Below are positions 7,485 through 14,863 of a stretch of DNA of 19,812 nucleotides, one piece after another. Position numbers and translations under genes: made by a program. Within the stretch, counting starts at the first letter, position 1, and each line of letters begins with the position of its first letter. Source of the DNA: Nitrospirota bacterium (GTDB lineage: Bacteria > Nitrospirota > Thermodesulfovibrionia > UBA6902 > DSMQ01); contig JACQZD010000069.1 in NCBI GenBank assembly GCA_016207865.1, positions 1-19,812 on the forward strand. The letters are read 5' to 3'. The notes beneath the pieces are model-generated. The model saw nothing but the letters and a program-made list of their open reading frames with translations, did not search any database and was not told the DNA's origin.

Positions 7485-7514
7485 CAAAAAATTCCACGAA
7501 GCTCAGCTTCGGGG
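7485..7514 (-). terminator. Terminator-like hairpin between tsaB and rimI
   Basis: On the minus strand CCCCGAAGCT and AGCTTCGTGG form a stem with one mismatch and a tiny loop, directly followed by AATTTTTTG. This is a Rho-independent terminator shape placed upstream of rimI in the direction of its transcription. It may reduce read-through from tsaB. Confidence 0.5.
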
Positions 7515-7535
7515 TATAAATTATCGTTTCTCGTT

Positions 7536-7592
7536 GTCATTCCCGCTTGTCGGGAATCCTTCTTAGAGAGATTCCGGACAAGCCGGAATGAC
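7536..7592. repeat. dRS3-like inverted repeat between rimI and tsaB
   Basis: GTCATTCCCGCTTGTCGGGA at 7536 and following bases face ATTCCGGACAAGCCGGAATG ending in GAC at 7592. Each half is itself palindromic, and the outer GTCATTCC/GGAATGAC ends pair. It belongs to the same family as 5802-5868. Confidence 0.7.
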
Positions 7593-7610
7593 GGTTTAGA
7601 TACCTTGCCC

Positions 7611-8315
7611 CTAAATGTCGGGACTGTGGGGTAGTGCATCTTTTTTTATCTCCGCCTCTGACTTCCTCAAATAAAACGGCGTGAGGCTTACAGGGTCTGC
7701 AATTAGGCCGTTCTTTAATTTTTCAAGCGCAATCTCCCCGACTGCTGAGGCTGAAGGTATCATTTTTGACACCGGGGCAAACAGGGCGGCATCCCCGAGG
7801 GCATCTTTAATAAGTTTTTTATAAATCCTTGCGCCCTCACCTATGAAAACGGCTGGTCCTTTAATCTGCCTTAAAAAATCAGCGGGATTTATTGCGGTCT
7901 CAGGCACAATCTTTGTGCATATGCCGATTTCCCATTTATAAAGCCCTGCATACACCTCATTTTTCCTTGCGTCAAGCATGGGGCATATAAAGTGCGGACA
8001 AAACGGCAGGGTCCTTGCAAATGCATCAAGCGTGGGCACTGATATGATTGGTTTGCCTGTGGAATATGAAAAGCCTTTTGCAGTGCTTAAGCCGATTCTA
8101 AGCCCTGTGAAAGAGCCGGGCCCGATGGATACGGCAAATGCGTCAATGTCTTTGATTGAGATGCGTGAGGCCTTCAGGAGATATTCAATGGAAGGCATCA
8201 GCCTTTCAGCATGCGCTGTGCTGATATTTACCCGTATCTCGCCGATTAGCTCTTCATCTTGAACAATTGCGGCGCTGCCCGCCATGGTGGCGGTCTCAAG
8301 AGCAAGAATTTTCAT
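7611..8315 (-). CDS. tsaB: tRNA threonylcarbamoyladenosine biosynthesis protein TsaB
   Basis: TsaB pairs with TsaD and TsaE to make t6A37 in ANN-reading tRNAs. The start at 8315 (MKILALETATMAGSAAIV) gives 234 residues, the family's usual size. A longer reading to 8417 would overlap topA and adds residues without family resemblance. The ASKHA-type ATPase fold shows as the N-terminal LALETAT loop and the GPGSFTGLRIGLSTAKG motif at 65-81, the best marker of TsaB. The start lies 10 bases after the topA stop, with no clear ribosome site, so translation may be coupled to topA. Downstream is rimI, often linked with tsaB. TsaD and TsaE are not in the window. Confidence 0.93.
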   Translation of the reverse strand: MKILALETATMAGSAAIVQDEELIGEIRVNISTAHAERLMPSIEYLLKASRISIKDIDAFAVSIGPGSFTGLRIGLSTAKGFSYSTGKPIISVPTLDAFARTLPFCPHFICPMLDARKNEVYAGLYKWEIGICTKIVPETAINPADFLRQIKGPAVFIGEGARIYKKLIKDALGDAALFAPVSKMIPSASAVGEIALEKLKNGLIADPVSLTPFYLRKSEAEIKKDALPHSPDI

Positions 8316-8325
8316 AAATGGCGGT

Positions 8326-10596
8326 TTACTCAGCGCCTGCCGGCTGAAGTTCTTCCTTATGTCCGCAGTCTTTTTTAAGGCAGGCCAGCACCTCTTCTTT
8401 TTTAGTCCTCTTTTCAATCATGACGCCTGCCCCGCATTTAGGGCAGTTCTTGGCCACAGGCCTGTACCAGGTTGCAAACTTGCATTTAGGATAATTGCCG
8501 CAGCTGAAAAACAGCTTGCCGCGTTTTGTTTTCCTTTCAACAATATCCCCGCCGTCTTCAGGGCATTTAAGGCCCGTGCTTAAAGGCTTTGCAGTTTTAC
8601 ATTCAGGATATTTACTGCACGCAAGGAATCTCCCGAACCGCCCTGTTTTAACCACCATCGGAGAGCCGCACTTTGCGCATTTTTCATTAATCTCAGGCAT
8701 TCCTGCTTCCGGCTTCTGTCCGCCCGGCTCAGACGCCTGTCCTTCAAGCGGCATTGTCGTCTTACATTCAGGATACCCCGTACATGCCAGAAATCTTCCG
8801 TGCCGGCCCCATTTGATAATCATGGGCTTGCTGCACTTCTCGCAGGTTTTATCAGTTGGAATATCCGCAGGCTTTACCCTGCTGGTGCTCTGCATGGCCT
8901 CTGTAAGGTCTTTGTCAAAGGGAGTATAAAAATCATGCACAACCTTAATCCATTTAAGGTCTCCTTCTTCTATCTTGTCAAGATTGTTTTCCATTTTTGC
9001 GGTGAAGTCAATATCCATAAGCTCGGGGAATTTGTCCACAAGCAGGTCATTGACAACCATGCCGAGTTCTGTCGATGTAAACCTGCCCTCAGCTTTTTCC
9101 ACATATTTTCTGTCCTGTATGGTTGAAAGTATTGTGGCATATGTGCTCGGTCTTCCAATGCCCTTTGCCTCAAGGTCTTTGACAAGGGTGGCCTCTGTAT
9201 ATTTGGGCGGCGGCTGTGTGAAGTGCTGTTTTGGGGAAATCTCAAGCACCTTCAGCGCGGCGCCTTCGTTAAGTGAAGGGATAAGTTCTTCATCTTCAGC
9301 GTTTTCATCCGCGCCTTCAATATAAACCGCCATGAAGCCCGGAAACTTGACAATGGTGCCTGTTGCGCGGAATTCATATTGTTCGTGAGATGCGTCAGGC
9401 ATTTCGGCATCAATAGTAATTGTAGTCAGCTCAAGGAGCGCCGGTATCATCTGGCTTGCAAGGAAGCGGTTCCAGATAAGGCTGTAAAGGTTAAAATAAT
9501 CTTTTGGCAGATGTTTTTTTATGCTCTCCGGGGTTCTTAAGATAGATGTAGGTCTTATTGCCTCATGCGCCTCCTGCGCCGTTTTCTTACTTTTGTATAC
9601 AGGCGGTTTCTCAGGCGCGTAGTTACTGCCGAAGGCCTTGCCTATGTAAGCCTTTGCCTCCTGCTGTGCCTCTGCCGCAACCCTTACCGAGTCGGTCCTC
9701 ATATATGTTATAAGGCCGACCGAGCCCTCTTCTCCAAGTTCAATCCCTTCGTAAAGCTGCTGGGCAATAAACATTGTTTTTTTTGCCGGGAAGCGGAGCT
9801 TTCTTGCAGCCTCCTGCTGGAGCGTGCTTGTGATAAATGGAGGAGGCGGCGTGCGTTTTTTGCCCTTTTTCTCAATCGTTCTTACTGCAAACGGCCTGCC
9901 GCTCAGCGCCTGAAGAATGCCGGCAGCTTCCTGCTCATTTTTAATGTCAGCTTTCTGCCCGTTTATCTGGAATAGTCTCGCATGGAAAAAAGGCGGTTCC
10001 TTGCCTTCAAGGGTTGCTGTTATGCTCCAGTATTCCACGGGGATAAACGCGGTTATCTCGCGTTCCCTGTCAACGACAAGCCTTAAGGCGACTGACTGGA
10101 CCCTGCCTGCGCTCAGCCCCCGTCTTACTTTGCGCCATAAAAGCGGTGAGAGTTTGTAGCCTACGAGTCTGTCAAGGACTCTTCTTGCCTGCTGTGCATC
10201 AACGAGATTAAGGTCAATCCTCCGCGGATGCTTGATGGCCTCTGTCACTGCCTTTTCAGTTATCTCATTAAAGGTAACCCTGAACACCTTACCTGAATTT
10301 CCGTTTAACTCCTCTGCTATATGCCATGCAATAGCCTCGCCCTCCCTGTCAGGGTCAGGAGCAAGAAAGACCCTGTCTGATTCCTTTGCCGCCTTTTTCA
10401 GCTCTTTTAAAACCTTTTCCTTGCCGCCGATAACCACATATGTAGGTTTAAAGTCTTTTTCAACATCTACGCCTAATTCTTTGGCAGGAAGGTCTTTTAC
10501 ATAACCGACCGACGCCTTGATGGAAAAACCGCTGCCGAGGAATTTGTTAAGTGTCTTTGCCTTTGCGGGCGATTCAACAATTAAAAGTGATTTCAC
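8326..10596 (-). CDS. topA: DNA topoisomerase I
   Basis: This type IA topoisomerase relaxes negative supercoils through a 5'-phosphotyrosine link. The protein has 756 residues. The TOPRIM domain starts at MKSLLIVESPAKA and has DPDREGE at 81-87 for magnesium. The nucleophile is Tyr298 in GLITYMRTDS. The C-terminal part has Cys4 zinc-ribbon modules: CEKCSKPM...YPEC, CAKCGSPM...YPEC, CPEDGG...C...YPKC, and a last CPKCGAG...CLKKDC. The start is GTG at 10594-10596, since the family motif begins right there. An AGGAGGAG stretch lies about 10 bases upstream. It follows dprA by 36 bases and precedes tsaB by 10, so the three form an operon. The dprA-topA order is common in bacteria. Confidence 0.96.
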   Translation of the reverse strand: MKSLLIVESPAKAKTLNKFLGSGFSIKASVGYVKDLPAKELGVDVEKDFKPTYVVIGGKEKVLKELKKAAKESDRVFLAPDPDREGEAIAWHIAEELNGNSGKVFRVTFNEITEKAVTEAIKHPRRIDLNLVDAQQARRVLDRLVGYKLSPLLWRKVRRGLSAGRVQSVALRLVVDREREITAFIPVEYWSITATLEGKEPPFFHARLFQINGQKADIKNEQEAAGILQALSGRPFAVRTIEKKGKKRTPPPPFITSTLQQEAARKLRFPAKKTMFIAQQLYEGIELGEEGSVGLITYMRTDSVRVAAEAQQEAKAYIGKAFGSNYAPEKPPVYKSKKTAQEAHEAIRPTSILRTPESIKKHLPKDYFNLYSLIWNRFLASQMIPALLELTTITIDAEMPDASHEQYEFRATGTIVKFPGFMAVYIEGADENAEDEELIPSLNEGAALKVLEISPKQHFTQPPPKYTEATLVKDLEAKGIGRPSTYATILSTIQDRKYVEKAEGRFTSTELGMVVNDLLVDKFPELMDIDFTAKMENNLDKIEEGDLKWIKVVHDFYTPFDKDLTEAMQSTSRVKPADIPTDKTCEKCSKPMIIKWGRHGRFLACTGYPECKTTMPLEGQASEPGGQKPEAGMPEINEKCAKCGSPMVVKTGRFGRFLACSKYPECKTAKPLSTGLKCPEDGGDIVERKTKRGKLFFSCGNYPKCKFATWYRPVAKNCPKCGAGVMIEKRTKKEEVLACLKKDCGHKEELQPAGAE

Positions 10597-10632
10597 CTGT
10601 GATGCTCCTCCTCTGTCCGATTATGATGTCTG

Positions 10633-11751
10633 TCAGCAATTAGCAGCAAGAAAATTTTTTCCATCCATTTGTCTTACAGCGCCTTTAAGTTCAAGGCTTA
10701 ACAACGTAGACAAGGCCTCTGACGCAGGGATATTAATTTCTCTTGTGATTGCGTCTATATGCTTTGGCCCCTTGCACAGGATATTATAAACTTTTTTTTC
10801 GCTTTCAGTCATATGCGGCGCCGGAGCAGAAATGTTTTGCTGTCTTTCCGCTCCCTGCGCTTCTTTAAGAATGACTTTAATCTGAGGCGCCAGTTCGTTA
10901 ATGATTTCATCGGCATTTTCAACGAGCTTGGCGCCCTTTTTTATTAGGTCATTGGTCCCCTTAGAAGTCTTTGATGTGATATTTCCGGGCACGGCAAAGA
11001 CCTCTCTGCCTTGTTCAAGGGCATACCCTACAGTAATCAGCGAGCCGCTGTCAACACCTGCCTCAATGACAAGCACGCCCAAAGACAGGCCGCTTATGAT
11101 ACGGTTTCGTTTGGGAAAATTCCCTGTATTGGGTTTAGTCCCCAGGGGGAATTCGCTTATAAGCGCACCGGACGGCACGAGCGCCCTCATCAGCCCCTTG
11201 TTTTCAAGCGGATAAGGCACATCAATGACCGAACCGAGCACTGCCAGCGTCCTGCCGCCTGCCATCAGCGCCCCTTTGTGCGAGGCGCCGTCTATGCCCC
11301 TGGCCATTCCGCTTACAACAGTCAGCCCGTATGCAGCAAGTTTATAACTTATCCTCTCTGCAACCTGAAGCCCGTAGTCTGTCGGAGTCCTGGAGCCGAC
11401 TATTGCTATCGCATACTTGTCGTCATCTTTAATATCGCCCTTAACATACAGCAGAAGCGGGGCGTCCGGTATCTGCCTCAGCCGCTCAGGATACAGAGGG
11501 TCTTTAAACGGGAGTATTTTTATATTATTTTTTTCTGCGTAACTAATCTCTTTGTCAACAATATCCCACTGCCTGAAGCCGGCAATGCTTTTGGCCCTGT
11601 TTTCGCCTATGCCTTCAATTTTTTTCAGCTCCCCTGCCGGCATCTGAAAAATATTCTCAGGGCTTCCAAAGGCAGACAAAAGCCGCCTTGCATAAAAAGG
11701 ACCTATGTCAGGCAACAGATTAAGGGCAAGCCAGTATTTAAGGTCAGACAT
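10633..11751 (-). CDS. dprA: DNA processing protein DprA (Smf)
   Basis: DprA loads RecA onto incoming single-stranded DNA during natural transformation and is also found in bacteria not known to be competent. The 372 residues hold an N-terminal helix-hairpin-helix part (about 41-60, LKKIEGIGENRAKSIAGF). The Rossmann core has VGSRTPTDYG (118-127), SGMARGIDGASHKGAL (147-162), FPKRNRIISG (212-221) and AGVDSGSLIT (231-240). A winged-helix domain at about 315-370 ends the protein. All core DNA-binding motifs are present, so it looks functional. No Shine-Dalgarno site is seen before the ATG. It is separated from argG upstream by 71 bases of inverted heptamer repeats and leads into topA. Confidence 0.95.
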   Translation of the reverse strand: MSDLKYWLALNLLPDIGPFYARRLLSAFGSPENIFQMPAGELKKIEGIGENRAKSIAGFRQWDIVDKEISYAEKNNIKILPFKDPLYPERLRQIPDAPLLLYVKGDIKDDDKYAIAIVGSRTPTDYGLQVAERISYKLAAYGLTVVSGMARGIDGASHKGALMAGGRTLAVLGSVIDVPYPLENKGLMRALVPSGALISEFPLGTKPNTGNFPKRNRIISGLSLGVLVIEAGVDSGSLITVGYALEQGREVFAVPGNITSKTSKGTNDLIKKGAKLVENADEIINELAPQIKVILKEAQGAERQQNISAPAPHMTESEKKVYNILCKGPKHIDAITREINIPASEALSTLLSLELKGAVRQMDGKNFLAANC

Positions 11752-11764
11752 AACTAAAAAATTA

Positions 11765-11817
11765 TTCGTTATTTGTTAATCGTTAATCGTATAACTAATA
11801 ACCAATAACTAATAACA
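11765..11817. repeat. Inverted pair of heptamer arrays between argG and dprA
   Basis: The left half reads TTCGTTATTTGTTAATCG then TTAATCG. The right half on the opposite strand reads TTATTAG, TTATTGG, TTATTAG, TTATACG. The two halves are therefore complementary except at about one position per seven. The whole spacer can fold into one long AT-rich hairpin. It fills almost all of the gap between the two genes. Confidence 0.75.
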
Positions 11818-11822
11818 GTCTT

Positions 11823-13025
11823 TCAGATTTTTCCTTTTGGGAATTTCCTTGTTTTAAGCCTCAAGGCATTGAGCTTTATAAAGCCCTCTGCGTCTTTCTG
11901 GTTGTAAACCCTTTCAGCCTCAAATGTGGCAAGCTGAGGCTTGTATAAAGACACCGGAGATTTTCTTCCGGCTACCGTGCAGTTCCCCTTGTAGAGTTTG
12001 AGCCTTACCGTGCCTGTAACTCCCTTTTGTGATTTATCAATAAAATCCTGAAGCGCCTCACGCTCCGGTGAAAACCAATAACCGTAATATATAAGCTCCG
12101 CATATTTCGGCATCAGTGAATCCCTGAGGTGCATTACCTCCCGGTCCATTGTTATGGACTCAATTGCCCTGTGCGCCGCATGAAGCACGGTCCCGCCCGG
12201 CGTTTCATAAACCCCGCGCGATTTTATGCCCACGAATCTGTTTTCAACAATATCAAGCCTGCCGATTCCGTGTCTTCCTGCAATTAAATTCAGGGCCTTA
12301 AGCAGGGATGCGGGAGAGAGCCTTTTTCCGTTCAGCGATACCGGGTCGCCGTCCTTGTATCCGATCTCCAGATACACAGGCTTTGCCGGAGCCTTTTCAG
12401 GCGATACAGTCAGGGTGAACATGTTTTCAGGCGGCTCTGCCCACGGGTCTTCTAAAATCCCGCCCTCATAACTGATATGAAAAAGATTCCGGTCCGTGCT
12501 GTAAGGTTTTGCCTTGGTGGCAGTTACCGGGATATGGTGCGCCTTTGCATAATTTATCAGCGACTCCCTTGAATTAAACGACCATTCCCTCCATGGAGCA
12601 ATGACTTTAATGTCAGGCTTAAGCGCATAGTAAGTCAGCTCAAAGCGCACCTGGTCATTGCCCTTGCCCGTTGCCCCGTGCGCAACTGCATCGGCATTTT
12701 CCTTTTTTGCCGTTTCAATCTGCGCCTTGGCTATAAGAGGCCTTGCTATTGAAGTGCCCAGAAGATACGCCCCCTCATAAACCGCGCCTGCCCGGAGCAT
12801 GGGGAATATGTAGTTTTTTGCAAACTCTTCCCTCAAGTCAACTACATAAGCCTTTGAGGCGCCGGTCTTAAGGGCCTTGCTTTTTACTGTTTTTAATTCT
12901 TCTTCCTGCCCTAAGTCTGCGCAAAATGCAATGACCCCGCATCCGTAAGTTTCCTTAAGCCACTTTATCGCAACCGATGTGTCAAGCCCGCCTGAATAAG
13001 CCAAAACAATTTTATTAATCTTCAT
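11823..13025 (-). CDS. argG: Argininosuccinate synthase
   Basis: ArgG joins citrulline and aspartate with ATP to make argininosuccinate, the next-to-last step of arginine synthesis. The start at 13025 (MKINKIVLAYSGG) gives 400 residues, the usual size. GGGGAGA about 8 bases upstream supports it over the longer reading to 13055. The ATP pyrophosphatase P-loop SGGLDTS is at 11-17. GATGKGNDQVRFE and EGGILEDPW are the standard citrulline and aspartate site regions. No argF or argH is in the window. It runs in the same direction as dprA but across a hairpin spacer, so it may be a separate unit. Upstream is a divergent promoter region. Confidence 0.96.
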   Translation of the reverse strand: MKINKIVLAYSGGLDTSVAIKWLKETYGCGVIAFCADLGQEEELKTVKSKALKTGASKAYVVDLREEFAKNYIFPMLRAGAVYEGAYLLGTSIARPLIAKAQIETAKKENADAVAHGATGKGNDQVRFELTYYALKPDIKVIAPWREWSFNSRESLINYAKAHHIPVTATKAKPYSTDRNLFHISYEGGILEDPWAEPPENMFTLTVSPEKAPAKPVYLEIGYKDGDPVSLNGKRLSPASLLKALNLIAGRHGIGRLDIVENRFVGIKSRGVYETPGGTVLHAAHRAIESITMDREVMHLRDSLMPKYAELIYYGYWFSPEREALQDFIDKSQKGVTGTVRLKLYKGNCTVAGRKSPVSLYKPQLATFEAERVYNQKDAEGFIKLNALRLKTRKFPKGKI

Positions 13026-13120
13026 ATTTATTTCTCCCCTGAATTTTATAAACATATCACAAAGGTTCTAAAAATGTAAAATGCGGGAAAATTTAACAAT
13101 GTAAATTTCTGAAATTTTCA

Positions 13121-13149
13121 TTGACAAAAAATTTACAACATGCTAAAAA
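13121..13149 (+). promoter_or_regulatory. Strong sigma70-type promoter upstream of the leader ORF and surface protein
   Basis: A perfect TTGACA lies at 13121-13126. After a 17-nt spacer comes TAAAAA at 13144-13149, with an extended -10 TG at 13141-13142. Transcription would start near 13156, just before an AAAAGGAGGA ribosome site at 13161-13170. No terminator is seen before the surface-protein gene, so this promoter can serve it. Confidence 0.65.
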
Positions 13150-13174
13150 TTGCACATAACAAAAGGAGGAGCTT

Positions 13175-13270
13175 GTGCAACGATTCGTTGACGCAGCTTT
13201 TATTTTGATTAATCTCGCCTCAATATTGCTCAGTCAGTCAGTCAGTCAGTCAGTCAGTCCTCTTTCATAA
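13175..13270 (+). CDS. Putative 31-aa leader ORF crossing a (CAGT)7 tract
   Basis: A GTG at 13175 follows a near-perfect AAAAGGAGGA ribosome site by 4 bases. It reads MQRFVDAAFILINLASILLS, then SQSV-type residues from the CAGT tract, and stops at 13268-13270. The N-terminal part is hydrophobic, like a membrane segment or leader peptide. Changing the CAGT copy number changes the frame. Six copies would give 63 residues ending at 13370; eight would give 50 ending at 13323. No family is recognised. It may be a regulatory leader or simply a good ribosome site in a 5' untranslated region. The combination of promoter, ribosome site and repeat is what supports it. Confidence 0.35.
   Translation: MQRFVDAAFILINLASILLSQSVSQSVSPLS
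13231..13258. repeat. Tetranucleotide tract (CAGT)7
   Basis: There are seven perfect tandem copies of CAGT, followed by CC. Perfect tetranucleotide tracts change length readily by slipped-strand mispairing. It lies about 75 bases after the likely transcription start and about 180 bases before the surface-protein start codon. Confidence 0.95.
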
Positions 13271-13437
13271 AAGATTTTATATTTCAAAAATTCATCTTCA
13301 ATTTCTGCGGGGGCTTGTCTTGAAACCATTTAATAAAGCCCTTCGTATTCAAACTGGTGTTCCGCCTTGAAACAGCCAAGGAATAAGTGCGTTTTTTCCA
13401 ATTTTATTAACAATTAAAGACAATGGAGAAAATTCCA
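13271..13437 (+). other. Untranslated leader of the surface-protein gene
   Basis: No convincing gene is seen here. A possible stem pairs GGGCTT near 13311 with AAGCCC near 13336. The rest is AT-rich. It ends in GGAG at 13425-13428, a good ribosome site for the ATG at 13438. I could not match it to a known riboswitch. Confidence 0.4.
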
Positions 13438-14736
13438 ATGAAAAAAAGAAAAATGAGTTTATTATTAATTGTGATTTTTGTATGTACGTTGTTTAGTGCA
13501 AATGCTTTTGCAATCAATGATGATTCTGTTGTATCGCAGCATATAAGGGAAGCAGATGGGACAACAGGGCAGGATACAAACAGCGGTAGCGGGATAAAGA
13601 CAGGACATATACAGGACAATGCAATAACGACATCAAAAGTCGCTGACGGTGCGGTTACAACGCAGAAGATAACCGACAGCGCGGTATCAACCTCTAAGAT
13701 TGCCGATGGAGCAGTAACCACATCCAAGATAGTGGACGGAGCAGTAACAGACGCAAAAATAACTGGTCCAGTATCAGGCTCTAAACTTGGAAGTCATAGC
13801 CATTCTGGGGCAGATATTAGTGACGGGACAGTTACGACATCTAAGATTGCTGACGGAGCAGTGACACCGTCTAAAATAGGGTTTTACGATAATGTGATAA
13901 TAGTAGCCCCAAGTGGCGGAGATTTCACCAGCCCGCTGGATGCTGTGAATTCAATTACCGATGCTTCAGCGACTAATCCTTATCTGGTGAAGATTATGCC
14001 GGGTGTGTACAACATAGGCATGAATAGCATACAGATGAAACCGTATGTTGATATTGAAGGATCAGGGGAAAATGTAACAAAAATAATGGGGAATAGAAGG
14101 TATGATGGTTTTAGGAATGCTGTAATATATGGGGCATCAAATGCAGAGATAAGGTTTCTAACGGCAGAACACACAGGAGGATGGAGTGAAGCAATAGGCA
14201 TATTAAATGAGAATGCCTCGCCAAAGATTACAAATTTAACAGCTATTGCGTCTGGTGCGAATTTTAATGCTGGTGTCATGAACTGGGGTGATTCCAATCC
14301 GATAATGAAAGATGTGACAGCTATTGCTTCAGGGCCAGGTCGTAATCATGCATATGGTGTTTATGACCACTACTGGAGTGATGGTCAGGGACATTACTAC
14401 TTCCCTAATTCTATGTTAATAAATGTAACAGCCACTGCGTCAGGTTCAGTAACTAATTGTGGTGTTAGAAGCCAATATGGCTCTACTGAGATGATGAATG
14501 TAATCACTTCAGCTTCCGGGGGTACTTATAATTATGGTGTTTGTGGCGAGACTGGTACTATAAAAATTAATCACTCTGCGATAACAGGGACAACAAACTC
14601 AATATATGTTGATAACTCAGCAACAGTCTATGTAGCTAATACTAAACTTGATGGAACGGCATCTAAAATAGGGGGTGGAATACTTAAATGTGTAGGTGTT
14701 TATGACGGCAACTATAATCTGTACATTTGCCCGTAA
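13438..14736 (+). CDS. Secreted surface protein with decapeptide-repeat stalk and probable right-handed beta-helix
   Basis: The start at 13438 (MKKRKMSLLLIVIFV) has GGAG nine bases upstream. An upstream ATG at 13423 is in frame but has no ribosome site. A signal peptide ends at about ANAFA (residue 25). Then come five decapeptides of the type DGAVTTSKIA, a GSHSHSG linker, and two more decapeptides. The remaining 270 or so residues look like a pectate-lyase-type beta-helix: GDFTSPLDAVNSI, IMPGVYNIG, IEGSGEN, and many short Asn/Ala/Ser-rich turns such as ITNLTAIASGANFNAGVMN. The decapeptide type is common in tail-fibre-like and surface proteins. Ligand or substrate is unknown. It has no sorting signal or membrane anchor at the C terminus. 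It is flanked by a promoter and (CAGT)7 upstream and a hairpin downstream. Confidence 0.75.
   Translation: MKKRKMSLLLIVIFVCTLFSANAFAINDDSVVSQHIREADGTTGQDTNSGSGIKTGHIQDNAITTSKVADGAVTTQKITDSAVSTSKIADGAVTTSKIVDGAVTDAKITGPVSGSKLGSHSHSGADISDGTVTTSKIADGAVTPSKIGFYDNVIIVAPSGGDFTSPLDAVNSITDASATNPYLVKIMPGVYNIGMNSIQMKPYVDIEGSGENVTKIMGNRRYDGFRNAVIYGASNAEIRFLTAEHTGGWSEAIGILNENASPKITNLTAIASGANFNAGVMNWGDSNPIMKDVTAIASGPGRNHAYGVYDHYWSDGQGHYYFPNSMLINVTATASGSVTNCGVRSQYGSTEMMNVITSASGGTYNYGVCGETGTIKINHSAITGTTNSIYVDNSATVYVANTKLDGTASKIGGGILKCVGVYDGNYNLYICP
13615..13881 (+). repeat. 30-bp coding repeats (decapeptide units)
   Basis: Five 30-bp units at about 13615-13764 and two at 13822-13881 encode variants of DGAVTTSKIA. 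The third codon positions vary, so the repeats are kept at protein level more than at DNA level. Confidence 0.8.
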
Positions 14737-14783
14737 TGATTTCTTGATATAAGAAGGTGAATGGGTTTTGTTTTCGTGGTATT

Positions 14784-14818
14784 CTATTTGCAAAGGGGGA
14801 GCCCCCCTTTGCAAATAG
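14784..14818. terminator. 16-bp hairpin between convergent genes
   Basis: CTATTTGCAAAGGGGG at 14784-14799 pairs perfectly with CCCCCTTTGCAAATAG at 14803-14818 across a 3-nt loop. It lies between the surface-protein stop (14736) and the TMTC-like gene stop (14864), which face each other. It can serve as a two-way terminator, though the T-run after it is short (TTTT at 14824). Confidence 0.75.
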
Positions 14819-14863
14819 CTCCATTTTAATAGGGTTTTATTCTAAAGTTGGAATTACATCTAC

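Noticed and set aside
8316..8417. N-terminal extension of tsaB to 8417
   Set aside because: It overlaps the end of topA and shows no family resemblance; the TsaB family starts at MKILALETAT (8315).
8495..10159. Plus-strand ORFs opposite topA
   Set aside because: They overlap a clearly conserved gene and arise from its codon bias.
13026..13055. Longer argG start at 13055
   Set aside because: The added ten residues have no family match, while the ATG at 13025 has GGGGAGA at good distance.
13231..13260. (CAGT)7 as a CRISPR or origin iteron
   Set aside because: The unit is four bases with no spacers and no replication gene nearby; a microsatellite is the simple reading.
13271..13437. Riboswitch in the surface-gene leader
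   Set aside because: Only one short stem is seen; no c-di-GMP or other known aptamer consensus could be recognised.
13615..13881. 30-bp repeats as a CRISPR array
   Set aside because: The repeats are contiguous, in frame and encode a decapeptide with drift at third positions; there are no spacers or cas genes.
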